Positions 1-8,789 of a stretch of DNA of 64,000 bases are shown here, piece by piece. The position numbers and the translations under genes were made by a program. Under the pieces are notes generated by a model. The model made no database searches. It worked only from the letters and a program-made list of their open reading frames with translations, and was not told where the DNA came from. Origin of the DNA: DSWT01 sp035415725 (lineage in GTDB: Bacteria; Chloroflexota; Anaerolineae; B4-G1; SLSP01); assembly GCA_035415725.1 (NCBI GenBank), contig DAOOGN010000001.1, positions 1 to 64,000 on the forward strand, read 5' to 3'. How positions within the stretch are numbered: the first letter of the stretch is position 1; each line of letters opens with the position of its first letter.

Positions 1-732
1 AATGATAAACCGATACCCAAGTTTACAACCGCGCTAATTTAACATTGTCGAGCTACCATCGGTGGCGAATCACGGTGTCGACGTCAGGGCTCTTTGGGGG
101 GCCTCCCCAGTATGAAATGGGCCAAATGCACGGTTGTGCTTCGTGCGGTACCCGGCTTACAACGTTCAGCCAGGGGCATCTGTGCGGCATACCGTGTGCG
201 CGGCACGGTGCACACAACGGGTGTCATACGGCAAGCGTCACGATGAGGCGATTTTGTCAGCATCTCAGCAGCACGGCAAACGCCAGGCGAGGTGTCGGGC
301 GCAAGGCCGCTAGAACCGTGTGCGCTGTGGAGGTTGTGCGCCGACAATGCTGAGAATCAGCGGGAGCGCGATGGATGGGCTTGGCCTGCAAGGGGTGACT
401 GTGCCCCGAACGTCTTAGTGGGCGATGTACTCTCGCCATTCAAGCAATGACCCGCATGGCATATAGTGAACGTGGCCTCGTGCTGGCAGCTATGATGCTG
501 GAAAATAGTGGTAGGTTACCTGGGGCAACACAAAGCCCAACTGTGGTTGAGTTCGGTGCTGATTGAAGGACTAGCTTTGACGGCACAAGGCAAAACCAGT
601 CCCTTTTTGTCCTACTATGGCCCCGTGACTTATACCTGGAAGGTGAAAAACACAGCAAATAGCATTAGGCTGACCTGAACTCCTATGGTTAGGGCACAAC
701 GTGCAGTGTTACCGGCAGTCCGAAGGTGCCAC

Positions 733-781
733 TTCATACTTTTTCATACTGCATCTCGCCAACAGTATGAAAAAGTATGAA
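733..781. repeat. Perfect 19-bp inverted repeat with TTCATACT direct repeats
   Basis: Positions 733-751 and 763-781 are exact reverse complements, separated by 11 bases. Each arm itself contains two copies of TCATACT in direct order, so the site has four half-sites arranged symmetrically. It has no T-tract, which makes a simple terminator less likely than a repeat-derived palindrome or a binding site for a dimeric or tetrameric regulator. Confidence 0.7.
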
Positions 782-860
782 CCTGTGAATCCTTCTGCGA
801 GACACTTATCTTTGCGGCGGTCGGACAGTATGGGAAAGAAGTGAGAAATCGAGTCGAAGC

Positions 861-895
861 AGAAAAGCCTCTACTATTGGTGTAGAGGCTTTTCT
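861..895. terminator. Perfect 14-bp hairpin, bidirectional terminator-like
   Basis: AGAAAAGCCTCTAC (861-874) pairs perfectly with 882-895 around a 7-base loop. Its stem begins with A-rich and ends with T-rich sequence, so on both strands it ends in TTTTCT. That is the shape of a bidirectional intrinsic terminator. It would insulate the leuD-type gene at 1014 from the unassigned DNA to its left. Confidence 0.55.
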
Positions 896-1013
896 GTCGT
901 CGAGCGTTTTCATTGCTCAGGTAATCGTGGCCGGTCGGAAGTGTTCTGTGTTTGCGTGGTTACAGTTCAGATATACAATGTGGCCCACCATCCCAAAGGA
1001 GCTAGCTTGACCT

Positions 1014-1553
1014 ATGGAATCACAAGTTCATCCGTCAACCTTATGTAGTACCAATTGCCTGACACGCATAACCGGCCGTGTCTGGAAATACGGCGATGAC
1101 GTCAACACCGACGTCATCTTCCCCGGTAAATACACGTACAGCCTCACCGATCCGGCAGAGATGGCAAAGCACGCGCTCGAAGACCTCGATCCGACGTTTG
1201 TGACGAATGTCCGTCCTGGGGACATCATCGTAGCCGGCAAGAACTGGGGCTGCGGCAGTTCCCGCGAGCAGGCCGTGGTCTGTCTCAAGCAGGCCGGCGT
1301 GGGCGCGATTGTGGCGCGCAGTTTTGCCCGCATCTACTTCCGCAACGCCATCAATTACGCCCTGCCCATCGTCGCCTGTGATGCCGTGGACAGCGTCGAA
1401 GCCGGCGAGGAGATCACCATCGACTTCGCCGCCGGCACCGTCGTCACCCCGCGCGCCACGTATACCTTCCCCCCCTTTCCACCAGAGGTAATGGCGATTT
1501 TTGAGGCGGGCGGCTTGATTCCGTACACGCAGCAGGTGCTAAAGGGAGTATAA
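1014..1553 (+). CDS. leuD: 3-isopropylmalate dehydratase small subunit (LeuD/HacB type)
   Basis: This is the small swivelling subunit of the aconitase-like isopropylmalate/homoaconitate hydratases. It works with a separate iron-sulfur large subunit (LeuC) to isomerise 2- to 3-isopropylmalate in leucine synthesis, or the equivalent step in a related chain-elongation pathway. The 179 residues match the usual length of the short, archaeal-like form. The family signatures YGDDVNTDVIFPGKY (about residues 26-40) and GCGSSREQAV (79-88) are intact. The start at 1014 follows AAAGGAG with a slightly long spacing. A dehydrogenase of the next pathway step follows 78 bases downstream. No large subunit is visible here, so leuC must lie elsewhere, possibly left of the window. 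The exact substrate cannot be read from sequence. Confidence 0.88.
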   Translation: MESQVHPSTLCSTNCLTRITGRVWKYGDDVNTDVIFPGKYTYSLTDPAEMAKHALEDLDPTFVTNVRPGDIIVAGKNWGCGSSREQAVVCLKQAGVGAIVARSFARIYFRNAINYALPIVACDAVDSVEAGEEITIDFAAGTVVTPRATYTFPPFPPEVMAIFEAGGLIPYTQQVLKGV

Positions 1554-1631
1554 AGTACGGAGTAAGCAAACTTTTGCCCTGGTTTTCCCTTACTCCCTAT
1601 TTCTTGTAAACTATAACCGTGGAGGATCACA

Positions 1632-2750
1632 ATGGCAAAATACAAAATCGCTTTGATGCCCGGCGACGGCATCGGCAATGATGTGATGGATGCGGGCAAG
1701 ATTGTGCTGGAGAAGATCGCGCTGGATGCGGAGTACATTCCTGCCGACATCGGATGGGAGTTCTGGCGAACCGAGGGCGAGGCTCTACCGCAGCGCACGG
1801 TGGATATCCTCAAGACGTGTACTTGCGCGCTTTTTGCGGCGATCACCTCCAAGCCCAAGGAAGAGGCGGAGGCGGAATTGATCCCTGAGTTGCAGGGTAA
1901 GGGACTGGTCTACCGTAGCCCTATCGTGCAACTGCGGCAAATGTTCGACCTGTACGCGAATCTGCGCCCCTGCAAAGCCTATAAGGGCAATCCTCTCAAC
2001 TACCGCGACGATATTGACATTGTGGTATTCCGTGAGAATACGGAAGACTTGTATGCCGGCGTCGAGTTCCATCCGCTGCCGGAGGAGGTGCGGTCGGCAT
2101 TGGAGAAGTACAGTCCACGCATGGCGGCTTTCCGCGGGGTGGATTCGGCGGACATCGCGCTTTCGGCGCGCATTCTCACCCGGCGCGGCTGTCAGCGCAT
2201 CGTGCGCCGCGCCTTCGAGTACGCCAAACAGTTCGGCTATCCCACGGTGACGCTGGTGGAGAAGCCCAACGTCATCCGCGAGACTTCCGGGCTGATGGTG
2301 CGCGAGGCGCGCCGGGTCGCCGCCGATTATCCCGGCATCGCGTTGTGGGAGACCAACATCGACGCGCAGGCCATGTGGCTGGTCAAGAATCCGCAGAATT
2401 ACGGAGTGATGGTCTCCAGCAACATGTTCGGCGATATCATCTCCGACCTGGCGGCGCAACTGGTAGGAGGATTAGGCTTCGCGTCCAGCGGCAACATGGG
2501 CGACGGGTTCGCCGTCTTCGAGCCGACGCACGGTTCCGCGCCCAAATACGCCGGACAGTACAAGGTCAATCCTATGGCGATGCTGCTCTCGATCAAGCTG
2601 ATGCTCGACTGGCTCGGCGAGGCCGATAAAGCGGCGGCCCTTGAACAGGCCGTCGCTTCCGTCATCGCAGAGGGCAAAGTCCGCACCTACGATATGGGCG
2701 GCAGCGCCAGTACGTTGGATGTGGCGGCAGCGGTGGCGGCAAGACTGTAA
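1632..2750 (+). CDS. Isocitrate/isopropylmalate dehydrogenase family protein
   Basis: This is an NAD(P)-dependent beta-decarboxylating dehydrogenase of 372 residues. The N-terminal MPGDGIGNDV, the substrate loop region FRENTEDLYAGVEF, the metal-binding region NMFGDIISDLAAQLVGG and the cofactor-loop GSAPKYAGQ are all present. The FRENTEDLYAG form is closer to isocitrate and homoisocitrate dehydrogenases than to classical LeuB, which has an arginine-rich RELTGGIYFG there. The pairing with a LeuD/HacB-type subunit suggests that the two act in consecutive steps of leucine synthesis or of a related 2-oxoacid elongation. The start is secure: GGAGG lies 6 bases before the ATG. Assigning leuB or icd would go beyond what the sequence shows. 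Confidence 0.85.
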   Translation: MAKYKIALMPGDGIGNDVMDAGKIVLEKIALDAEYIPADIGWEFWRTEGEALPQRTVDILKTCTCALFAAITSKPKEEAEAELIPELQGKGLVYRSPIVQLRQMFDLYANLRPCKAYKGNPLNYRDDIDIVVFRENTEDLYAGVEFHPLPEEVRSALEKYSPRMAAFRGVDSADIALSARILTRRGCQRIVRRAFEYAKQFGYPTVTLVEKPNVIRETSGLMVREARRVAADYPGIALWETNIDAQAMWLVKNPQNYGVMVSSNMFGDIISDLAAQLVGGLGFASSGNMGDGFAVFEPTHGSAPKYAGQYKVNPMAMLLSIKLMLDWLGEADKAAALEQAVASVIAEGKVRTYDMGGSASTLDVAAAVAARL

Positions 2751-2761
2751 AGGGGACTTCC

Positions 2762-2796
2762 TCAGATGCGGCCCTAGAAAAATGGGCGGCATCTGA
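2762..2796 (+). terminator. Imperfect hairpin after the dehydrogenase gene
   Basis: TCAGATGCGGCCC and GGGCGGCATCTGA form a 13-bp stem with one mismatch around an A-rich loop, 12 bases after the stop codon at 2750. No T-tract follows, so it is a weak intrinsic terminator candidate or an RNA-stabilising hairpin. It lies between the amino-acid genes and the glycosyltransferase run. Confidence 0.35.
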
Positions 2797-2803
2797 TGGA
2801 ACG

Positions 2804-4825
2804 ATGATGATGTTACACACGACACACCAGGCGCGGAAACTCCCGGAGGCGAAAACAGGAGGTCAAACCTGGTTGGCAATTGGGGGATGGGCCGCAAGCG
2901 CTTTATTGCTGCTGGCAGCGTTCAGCGTCGTAGAATTAAGCCATCTTCAAGGCCATATCACCATTGGCAACCTGGACTACTTCGGCATGGTCGGGCGTGC
3001 CAAGAACCTCCCTGCTTCTTTGTCGGCCTGGGTGGACGGGCTTTATCCGGTCGGCATCCCCCTGCTGGCAAGATGGGGATTGGCGTTGGGCGTCGACGTG
3101 GCCCATTTTGGGCGGATCGTGTCCATCTTCGGCGGCCTTTTGTGTGGACTGGGGACGGCGGCGCTGGCTCTGCACATCACCCATAGTCGGCTGTTCGCCC
3201 TGATCGCGCTGGCCGCGGTGCTTTCAACGGGGACGTTGCTGTTTTACGCCGGCTACGAGGGGACGGATATGCTGGCGGCCGGCTTGCAGGTGCTGGCGTT
3301 GGGTGTGCTGTCGCGCGATGTTCGGGATCGCCACGGGGCGTTTTTGGCAGGGGCCGTCACCGGCCTGGGATACTTGATCCGCTATACGGCCTTGCTCTCT
3401 TTCCTGATCTGTACGCTTTACTACGTCGCGCTCGCCATCGGCCATAAAGAAAAGCGTCGTCTGGGGTGCGTTCTGTTTTACGGGCTGGGTTTCGTCATCG
3501 GCGCGGCGCCACAGATGGTCCCCAGCCTTATGGTCACCGGTAAGCCGTTTTATATGACTCAGGTTTATCATATCTGGATCAAGTTGCATGGCGGCGATGA
3601 TTTTATCGCCACGTGGGGCAGCGATCCCACCATCGGCTTGATCAAGTTGATCGCGCTTGATCCCTGGCTCTTTGTCCGCAATGGGTGGGGAGAATTCACA
3701 CAGTTTTGGCTCCGCCAGGATCCCACCCTGCTCGACCAGCCCTTGCTGCAATTCTCGCGCGCCGGGTTGTTGCTGTTTGTCTGTGATCGCCGGGCGCCTT
3801 GGGAACAGCGCTTGCTATTGGCCGGATATGCTGTTGGGATCACCACTGCCTTGAGCATATTCACCCTCAACACACGATTTTTGATCATTTTGCTCCCCCT
3901 TTTCATCATCAGTGCGTTGTATATTGTCTGGCGGGTGATTCCCTGTGTACACATCAAGGGCGTCACCGTTCCGCTCAATACGCTGGCGCTGGTGGGACTG
4001 CTTGTCGTGGCGATGCCGTCATTCAGCGCTTATGCGCACACCCGCGAAGGGGGGCCACACGCCAATGTCATCCAGACCAGCAACCGGATGATGGCTGCCG
4101 GTGCAAGCGGGGCGCAAGAGATCGCCAGCACCAATCTCTATCATCAGGATGTCTCCTCGCCAACGCGTGACGCCTATCAAAAGCTGTTTGCGATGCCGGC
4201 TGCCGCGTCGTTGTCAGAGTGGCGGGTGCAGGCCTTGGCGGCCGGCGTCCGTTTCATCATCTACGATAACGACAATGGTGTTCACTATTATCCGCAGTAT
4301 GAAACGCTCTTAAACCCTTATGAACGGGTGCCGGGATATACTCCGCTATGGATTCCTGAAGACCAGGGCTTTGTCGCCTATAGAATCGAGCCTGAATCTC
4401 CCCGCCCGGCCAATCCGCTTGACGCGCAGTTCAACAATGGCATCGAATTGCTTGGCTATGATCTCGCCACGCATGTGAACCAGCCTGCCGGATCCGGAAG
4501 CGCCATCGGGCTGTATCTCTATTGGCGGGCCACGCAGCCGGTGTCCGAGACGCTCAAAGTTTTCGTGCATGGGATCGATGCCCAGGGACAACTTGTGGCG
4601 CAAGATGACAGCATCCCTGTGCTGTGGACGTATCCTGTAGCGGCCTGGCAGCGCGACGAAACCGTGATCGACTATCACCATATTGCGGTTAGGCCAGAGG
4701 TTCCTCTTCACAATCTCACCCTTCAGGTGGGTCTCTATGCTGCGGACAGTGGAGAGCGCGTCACTGTTGTTCCTGCCGGCGACAAAATCATTCTGACAAC
4801 CGTGAACATGGAGCCCGCTCATTAA
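2804..4825 (+). CDS. Membrane glycosyltransferase, PMT/ArnT-like, with C-terminal beta domain
   Basis: A 673-residue polytopic membrane protein. The first 420 residues or so are a series of hydrophobic segments with loops typical of the GT-C fold: an acidic first loop (LDYFGMVGRAKNL) and GRIVSIFGGLLCGLGTAAL. Enzymes of this type move a sugar from a polyprenyl-phosphate donor on the outer face of the membrane. After the last membrane span comes a soluble part. Its final 130 residues, from about FNNGIELLGYDL, form a beta-rich domain with motifs LYLYWRA, VFVHGIDAQGQ and LQVGLYAADSGERV. The next two genes share this domain, so the three are paralogues. The first of three consecutive ATG codons was taken as the start. 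The sugar and the acceptor are unknown. Confidence 0.75.
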   Translation: MMMLHTTHQARKLPEAKTGGQTWLAIGGWAASALLLLAAFSVVELSHLQGHITIGNLDYFGMVGRAKNLPASLSAWVDGLYPVGIPLLARWGLALGVDVAHFGRIVSIFGGLLCGLGTAALALHITHSRLFALIALAAVLSTGTLLFYAGYEGTDMLAAGLQVLALGVLSRDVRDRHGAFLAGAVTGLGYLIRYTALLSFLICTLYYVALAIGHKEKRRLGCVLFYGLGFVIGAAPQMVPSLMVTGKPFYMTQVYHIWIKLHGGDDFIATWGSDPTIGLIKLIALDPWLFVRNGWGEFTQFWLRQDPTLLDQPLLQFSRAGLLLFVCDRRAPWEQRLLLAGYAVGITTALSIFTLNTRFLIILLPLFIISALYIVWRVIPCVHIKGVTVPLNTLALVGLLVVAMPSFSAYAHTREGGPHANVIQTSNRMMAAGASGAQEIASTNLYHQDVSSPTRDAYQKLFAMPAAASLSEWRVQALAAGVRFIIYDNDNGVHYYPQYETLLNPYERVPGYTPLWIPEDQGFVAYRIEPESPRPANPLDAQFNNGIELLGYDLATHVNQPAGSGSAIGLYLYWRATQPVSETLKVFVHGIDAQGQLVAQDDSIPVLWTYPVAAWQRDETVIDYHHIAVRPEVPLHNLTLQVGLYAADSGERVTVVPAGDKIILTTVNMEPAH

Positions 4826-4863
4826 GCGTGCGCTGTGAAAAGTGCGGTTCCGGGGAGTGAACA

Positions 4864-6882
4864 GTGACACCGCGAGTGAAGTCATGGGTGATAGGGATCG
4901 GGGTGTTGCTAACGCTTCTCTATCTGCTGGCGTTCGCTTTGAATGTGACACCCTATCTGCGCGGGCCAGCAGCATGGCGGTGGGCGTATGCTATCCCCGG
5001 CCATCCGTGGCGGCATCTTCTCCCTCTCGCCGTCGTCGCCGCCTATGTCGCCCTGGCCTTATGGGGGTCGCACAAACTTCGCCGCTCCTCGTCTCCCCCC
5101 TCCCAATCCCTCCATCTTCCATCTTCAGTCCCCCAATCTTCAACCCCCCCATCTCCAATCACCCCATCTCCGATCACCCCATCTCCCATTCTCTTTCTCC
5201 TCTTCATTGCTCTGGCGGTCCCTGTTATCCAGGCGGCGCTGCTTTTCCCGGAATCGCCCGACATCCTGCGCCCGTTGTTCTACCGCACCATCTCGGCGGG
5301 CGCGAGCGGCGTTTTCTCCGTCGGCAGTACCATCACCGATCCCGCCGATTTCCTGCGCCGCTACCCGGAGCTGATGCCGACATTTCCCGTTCATCCCCAG
5401 CGCTATCCCCCGGGACTGCCCCTGCTCTTTTACGGGATGCGACGGCTTTTTGAGGCCATGCCGTCGGTGAGTAAGCCCTTGGGAATGGCGCTGCGACTGT
5501 ACCAGTGTCACGATTTCGCGTTGATGCGTCTCTCGAACGCCACGATTGCTACGGCCTGGTTGCAGATGGCGCTTCCGCTTCTCAGCGGTTTGATCGTCTT
5601 CCCGCTGTACGGCCTGGCGCGCCGTACCATCGGGGAACAAGCCGCGCTGTGGGCTGTGATGGCTTATCCCCTTGTGCCTTCCTGCGCACTCTGGTCGGCC
5701 CGCTGGGATCAGTTCTATCCTCTGCTGACCTGCGCCGCCGGCTATTGTTTCTGGCGCGGACTGACGGATCACGCCTCACGACTTCGGCGCGTCTGGCTCT
5801 TCTTGGGCGGTTTGCTTCTCTCGTGCGCTACTTTCCTCAGTTTCGGCCCGCTGGCGATGCTTGCTCCTCTGGGGCTGAGCGCCGTGTTGTGGCTCCTGCC
5901 CTATCCTGAACGCCGTCGTTGGTGGCACTTAGCCGGCGATGCGCTGGTTTTCTTCACCGGCCTGGTCGCACCCTGGCTCATCTATCAGATCATTTTCGGC
6001 AACGGCTTCCTGGACATCTGGCGCGTCTCAATGGCCTATCACCTGGGTCTGGGACGAGATTATGGGACGTGGCTGTTTTTTCATCTCTACGATTTCTTCG
6101 CCTTCCTCGGCGCGCCGCTGGCGATGGGGTTTGTGTTCGGCATCGGTTATGCCGGGCGCGATGTGTGGCGCAGACAGGACGCCGGCGCGTTGCCGCTGGG
6201 TTGTGCCCTTGGATTGCTGCTGCTTGACCTCTCCGGGACGGCGCAGGGCGAAGTAGCACGTGTGTGGCTCTTCCTCACGCCGTTTGCCATTCTCACCGCC
6301 GTCTATGGGCTTTCACGGCTGACGTCCCAACGTCGGCACGGGGCGCTGCTGTTGGCGCTGCTGGCACTGCACCTGCTCGTGTTCAATGCCTTCCTGCGCG
6401 TCGTCACCACCGGTGTGACCGACCCACCGGCGCGCACAGCCGTCTTCAGTCTTCAGGCTTCTCCGCAACCGCTTGCCGTCGAATTTGGGGATGAGGTGGC
6501 GCTTGTAGGTTATGAAGTGGAGCCTGACTTTATCGAACCGGGAACCACGCTACAGTTGACGCTCTACTGGCAGGCCCATAAACAGATGCCCCGCCCTTAC
6601 ACGGTCTTTACCCACCTGCTTGGGCCGGATGGCAAATCTGTTACCCAACAGGACAATATGCCCCAACAGGGCCGCGCGCCGACGACGTGCTGGATTCCAG
6701 GAGAGATCATCGTCGACGACTATACCCTCGTCGTTCCGCCAGAGGCCGCGCCTGGAACCTACACGTTGACCACGGGCCTTTACATCTGGGAAACTGGCGA
6801 CCGGCTTCCGGCGCGCGGCGTGGGCGCCACGCAGGATAATGAGGTGGAGTTGGTCAAATTTTCTGTAGCTGGAGCGCCTTGA
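4864..6882 (+). CDS. Membrane glycosyltransferase paralogue with Pro/Ser-rich insert
   Basis: A 672-residue paralogue of the preceding gene: many membrane spans, then the same C-terminal beta domain (GYEVEPDF, LTLYWQAHKQMP, VFTHLLGPDGK, LTTGLYIWETGDRLP). It starts with GTG at 4864 behind GGGGAG, 38 bases after its neighbour. Between the second membrane span and the next (about residues 76-112) lies a low-complexity stretch rich in Ser, Pro, Thr and Ile, encoded by short CCATCTCC/ATCACC-type repeats. That stretch is missing from the two paralogues and looks like an in-frame expansion. The stop overlaps the start of the next gene as TGATG, implying translational coupling and one operon. The function is inferred to be polyprenyl-linked sugar transfer for cell-surface glycans. 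Confidence 0.75.
   Translation: MTPRVKSWVIGIGVLLTLLYLLAFALNVTPYLRGPAAWRWAYAIPGHPWRHLLPLAVVAAYVALALWGSHKLRRSSSPPSQSLHLPSSVPQSSTPPSPITPSPITPSPILFLLFIALAVPVIQAALLFPESPDILRPLFYRTISAGASGVFSVGSTITDPADFLRRYPELMPTFPVHPQRYPPGLPLLFYGMRRLFEAMPSVSKPLGMALRLYQCHDFALMRLSNATIATAWLQMALPLLSGLIVFPLYGLARRTIGEQAALWAVMAYPLVPSCALWSARWDQFYPLLTCAAGYCFWRGLTDHASRLRRVWLFLGGLLLSCATFLSFGPLAMLAPLGLSAVLWLLPYPERRRWWHLAGDALVFFTGLVAPWLIYQIIFGNGFLDIWRVSMAYHLGLGRDYGTWLFFHLYDFFAFLGAPLAMGFVFGIGYAGRDVWRRQDAGALPLGCALGLLLLDLSGTAQGEVARVWLFLTPFAILTAVYGLSRLTSQRRHGALLLALLALHLLVFNAFLRVVTTGVTDPPARTAVFSLQASPQPLAVEFGDEVALVGYEVEPDFIEPGTTLQLTLYWQAHKQMPRPYTVFTHLLGPDGKSVTQQDNMPQQGRAPTTCWIPGEIIVDDYTLVVPPEAAPGTYTLTTGLYIWETGDRLPARGVGATQDNEVELVKFSVAGAP
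5091..5190 (+). repeat. In-frame pyrimidine-rich microsatellite inside a glycosyltransferase gene
   Basis: About 100 bases almost free of G, built from variants of CCATCTCC, CAATCTTCAA and ATCACCCC. It stays in frame and encodes Ser/Pro/Thr/Ile-rich residues between two membrane segments of the protein at 4864-6882. Similar CCATCTCC arrays can change copy number by slippage, so the exact length may vary between strains. Confidence 0.7.
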
Positions 6883-8738
6883 TGGAAAATCACGTGAAGA
6901 ACCAACGCCGGATCAGGCGCGCTATCTGGGGCAGCGTATGGCTGACGCTCATCGCGCTCTACCTGAGCGCGCCATGGCGTCATCTGAATGATTACGCCTG
7001 GGATTACGACGAAGGCCCAACCCTGCAAGCAGCGGCTTTGGCGTTCCAGGGGTATCCTCTATATGCTGAAGTCGTGTTGAACAAATTGCCGTTCCTGGCC
7101 TGGTTTTTGGAAGCCAGCTTCGCGTTGGGCGGAATGACGCTGACTACCGCGCGCCTTGCTATGTTGCTGCTGACGCTGGTGGGGTTCATCAGCCCGGGGG
7201 TACTGGCAGAACTATGGTGGGGGGAAGGGGCGGGAGCGGCAGCCATGGCCCTTTATTTGTTGATCCCTGAATCCACGGTGCGGGCGATGGCCGTGATGAG
7301 CGACTTGCCTGCCATGTCCGCCGCGCTCGTAGCATTGACGTTTGCCACGTTGTTCCGGCGGCGGCGCCGCTTTCACTGGTTGATTGCCAGCGCTGTCGCC
7401 TATAGCATCGCTGTGGGACTGCATCCATTGCTTTTGTTCATCGGCGCACCGTTGATCTGGATTCTCGGCGCGCCCGAAGCGCATGGATCATTGGATTTTC
7501 AGCGGCTGATGCGCGTATTAGCAGTTTTCGGCATCACCGGCTGTGTCATTTTTGCCGGAACGCTGCTCCTCGTCGACAAGGCCGAATTTTTCCGTTGGGT
7601 GTACGCCTACAACACTGTCTCGGCAGAGACTGAGGGCGCCTATTTCCCGGCCGGGGCATACATCCGCGACTATGTGCATCTCCATTGGGCTTTCGTTGCC
7701 GTCGCGTTAAGCGGCATCCTGCTGCTACGTCGGCGTTTTTGGATCAGCACCTCGCTGATATGGGCCTTTATGACGTTGACTTCGCTCTATCTGTACCGAC
7801 CTTTGTGGGAACACTACCTGATCTTTTTGCTCTATCCCTGCGTTGTGATTGCCGGCGGCGCTGTAGCTGCCGGTCTGCGACGGCGACTTCCGTGGTCACA
7901 GCGGACGTTGGCTGTCGTGTCCCTTTGTCTGACGCTTGTACCTGGATTTCAAAAGTTGACCGTCCCCGTCGCGTGGCCGACCTGGCCTCTCGGCCACGAA
8001 GAGGCTTACGCCTATCTGACCCAGGAAGGGGCCGACGGGGAGTTTATCGTCAGCGACGACCCGTTTCTCGCCTTTGTGCATGGATATTCAGTGCCTCCTG
8101 CCTTGGCCGATACCTCGTTCAAGCGCATCCGCAATGGATATCTCAACAGCGGAGATATAGTTCAGGCTATGCGCGAATACAAAGCCCATTATCTCGTGCT
8201 GGACATGGCAGGAGGACGGTTACAGAGATTCCCCGACCTGATGTCTGGAATTGAAGCCATCAGCGACCTGCCGCAGTGTTTTGCAACCCTGTGCATCTAC
8301 CGCGCACGCCCGCTTCAACCGGCTGATGCCGTTCTTGGCGACATCGTCCGGCTCGTTGGATATACGATCAGCCCCGCTACGAGGCTACGCCGTGGCGATA
8401 CACTCACGGTGACGCTTTATTGGGAAAGCCTGGCCTCCCCAGGTGAAGACCTGTCGGTTTTCGTCCATGTGTTAGCCGCAGACGGAACCATGATGACGCA
8501 ACATGATGGGCCACCCCTGTCTGGCCTTGCTCCCACTTTGACGTGGCGGGAGGGGATGGTGGTTCCCGATCCACACCCTATCGTTATGACGGCGGACATT
8601 CCGGCGGGCCCCTATACGGTCGTTGTTGGCATGTATCGCTGGCCCTCGTTAGAACGTTTGCCGGCGCGGAACACTGCTGGCGAGCGGTGGCGCGATGATA
8701 GAATTACACTGACCGACGTATCCGTCGCCGGGCCGTAA
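6882..8738 (+). CDS. Membrane glycosyltransferase, third tandem paralogue
   Basis: A 618-residue member of the same group, with more clearly ArnT/PMT-like N-terminal features: YAWDYDEGPTLQAAALAF is the acidic first loop and YAEVVLNKLPFLAWF follows it. About ten membrane spans lead to a periplasmic part and then the shared beta domain (VRLVGYTISP, LTVTLYWESLA, VFVHVLAADGT, VVGMYRWPSLERLPAR). The ATG at 6882 overlaps the TGA of the upstream gene, which favours it over the TTG one codon earlier. These three genes most likely serve one surface-glycan or glycoprotein pathway. Convergent ScpA follows after only 51 bases with no clear terminator. Confidence 0.78.
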   Translation: MENHVKNQRRIRRAIWGSVWLTLIALYLSAPWRHLNDYAWDYDEGPTLQAAALAFQGYPLYAEVVLNKLPFLAWFLEASFALGGMTLTTARLAMLLLTLVGFISPGVLAELWWGEGAGAAAMALYLLIPESTVRAMAVMSDLPAMSAALVALTFATLFRRRRRFHWLIASAVAYSIAVGLHPLLLFIGAPLIWILGAPEAHGSLDFQRLMRVLAVFGITGCVIFAGTLLLVDKAEFFRWVYAYNTVSAETEGAYFPAGAYIRDYVHLHWAFVAVALSGILLLRRRFWISTSLIWAFMTLTSLYLYRPLWEHYLIFLLYPCVVIAGGAVAAGLRRRLPWSQRTLAVVSLCLTLVPGFQKLTVPVAWPTWPLGHEEAYAYLTQEGADGEFIVSDDPFLAFVHGYSVPPALADTSFKRIRNGYLNSGDIVQAMREYKAHYLVLDMAGGRLQRFPDLMSGIEAISDLPQCFATLCIYRARPLQPADAVLGDIVRLVGYTISPATRLRRGDTLTVTLYWESLASPGEDLSVFVHVLAADGTMMTQHDGPPLSGLAPTLTWREGMVVPDPHPIVMTADIPAGPYTVVVGMYRWPSLERLPARNTAGERWRDDRITLTDVSVAGP

Positions 8739-8789
8739 ATTGAGTGGACGAGCTATTACCGGTCTCCAACCGAGACACCGCAGGTAAAT

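Larger units (their letters stand above)
1..1013. other. Long non-coding stretch, no gene recognised
   Basis: This kilobase holds only short, mutually overlapping open frames, and none of their translations resembles a protein family I know. Codon use looks random compared with the genes that follow. What can be seen are a perfect 19-bp inverted repeat (733-781) and a perfect 14-bp hairpin (861-895), both listed separately. The left part could be decayed coding DNA or an unrecognised structured RNA. I cannot tell which from the sequence alone. Confidence 0.5.

Noticed and set aside
1..440. Structured RNA such as tmRNA, RNase P RNA or SRP RNA
   Set aside because: None of the conserved core sequences of these RNAs could be found on either strand.
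495..678. Possible protein remnant (VGYLGQHKAQLWLSSVLIEG and SYYGPVTYTWKVKNTAN)
   Set aside because: About 55 codons with a protein-like feel, but no start, no ribosome-binding site and no family I recognise.
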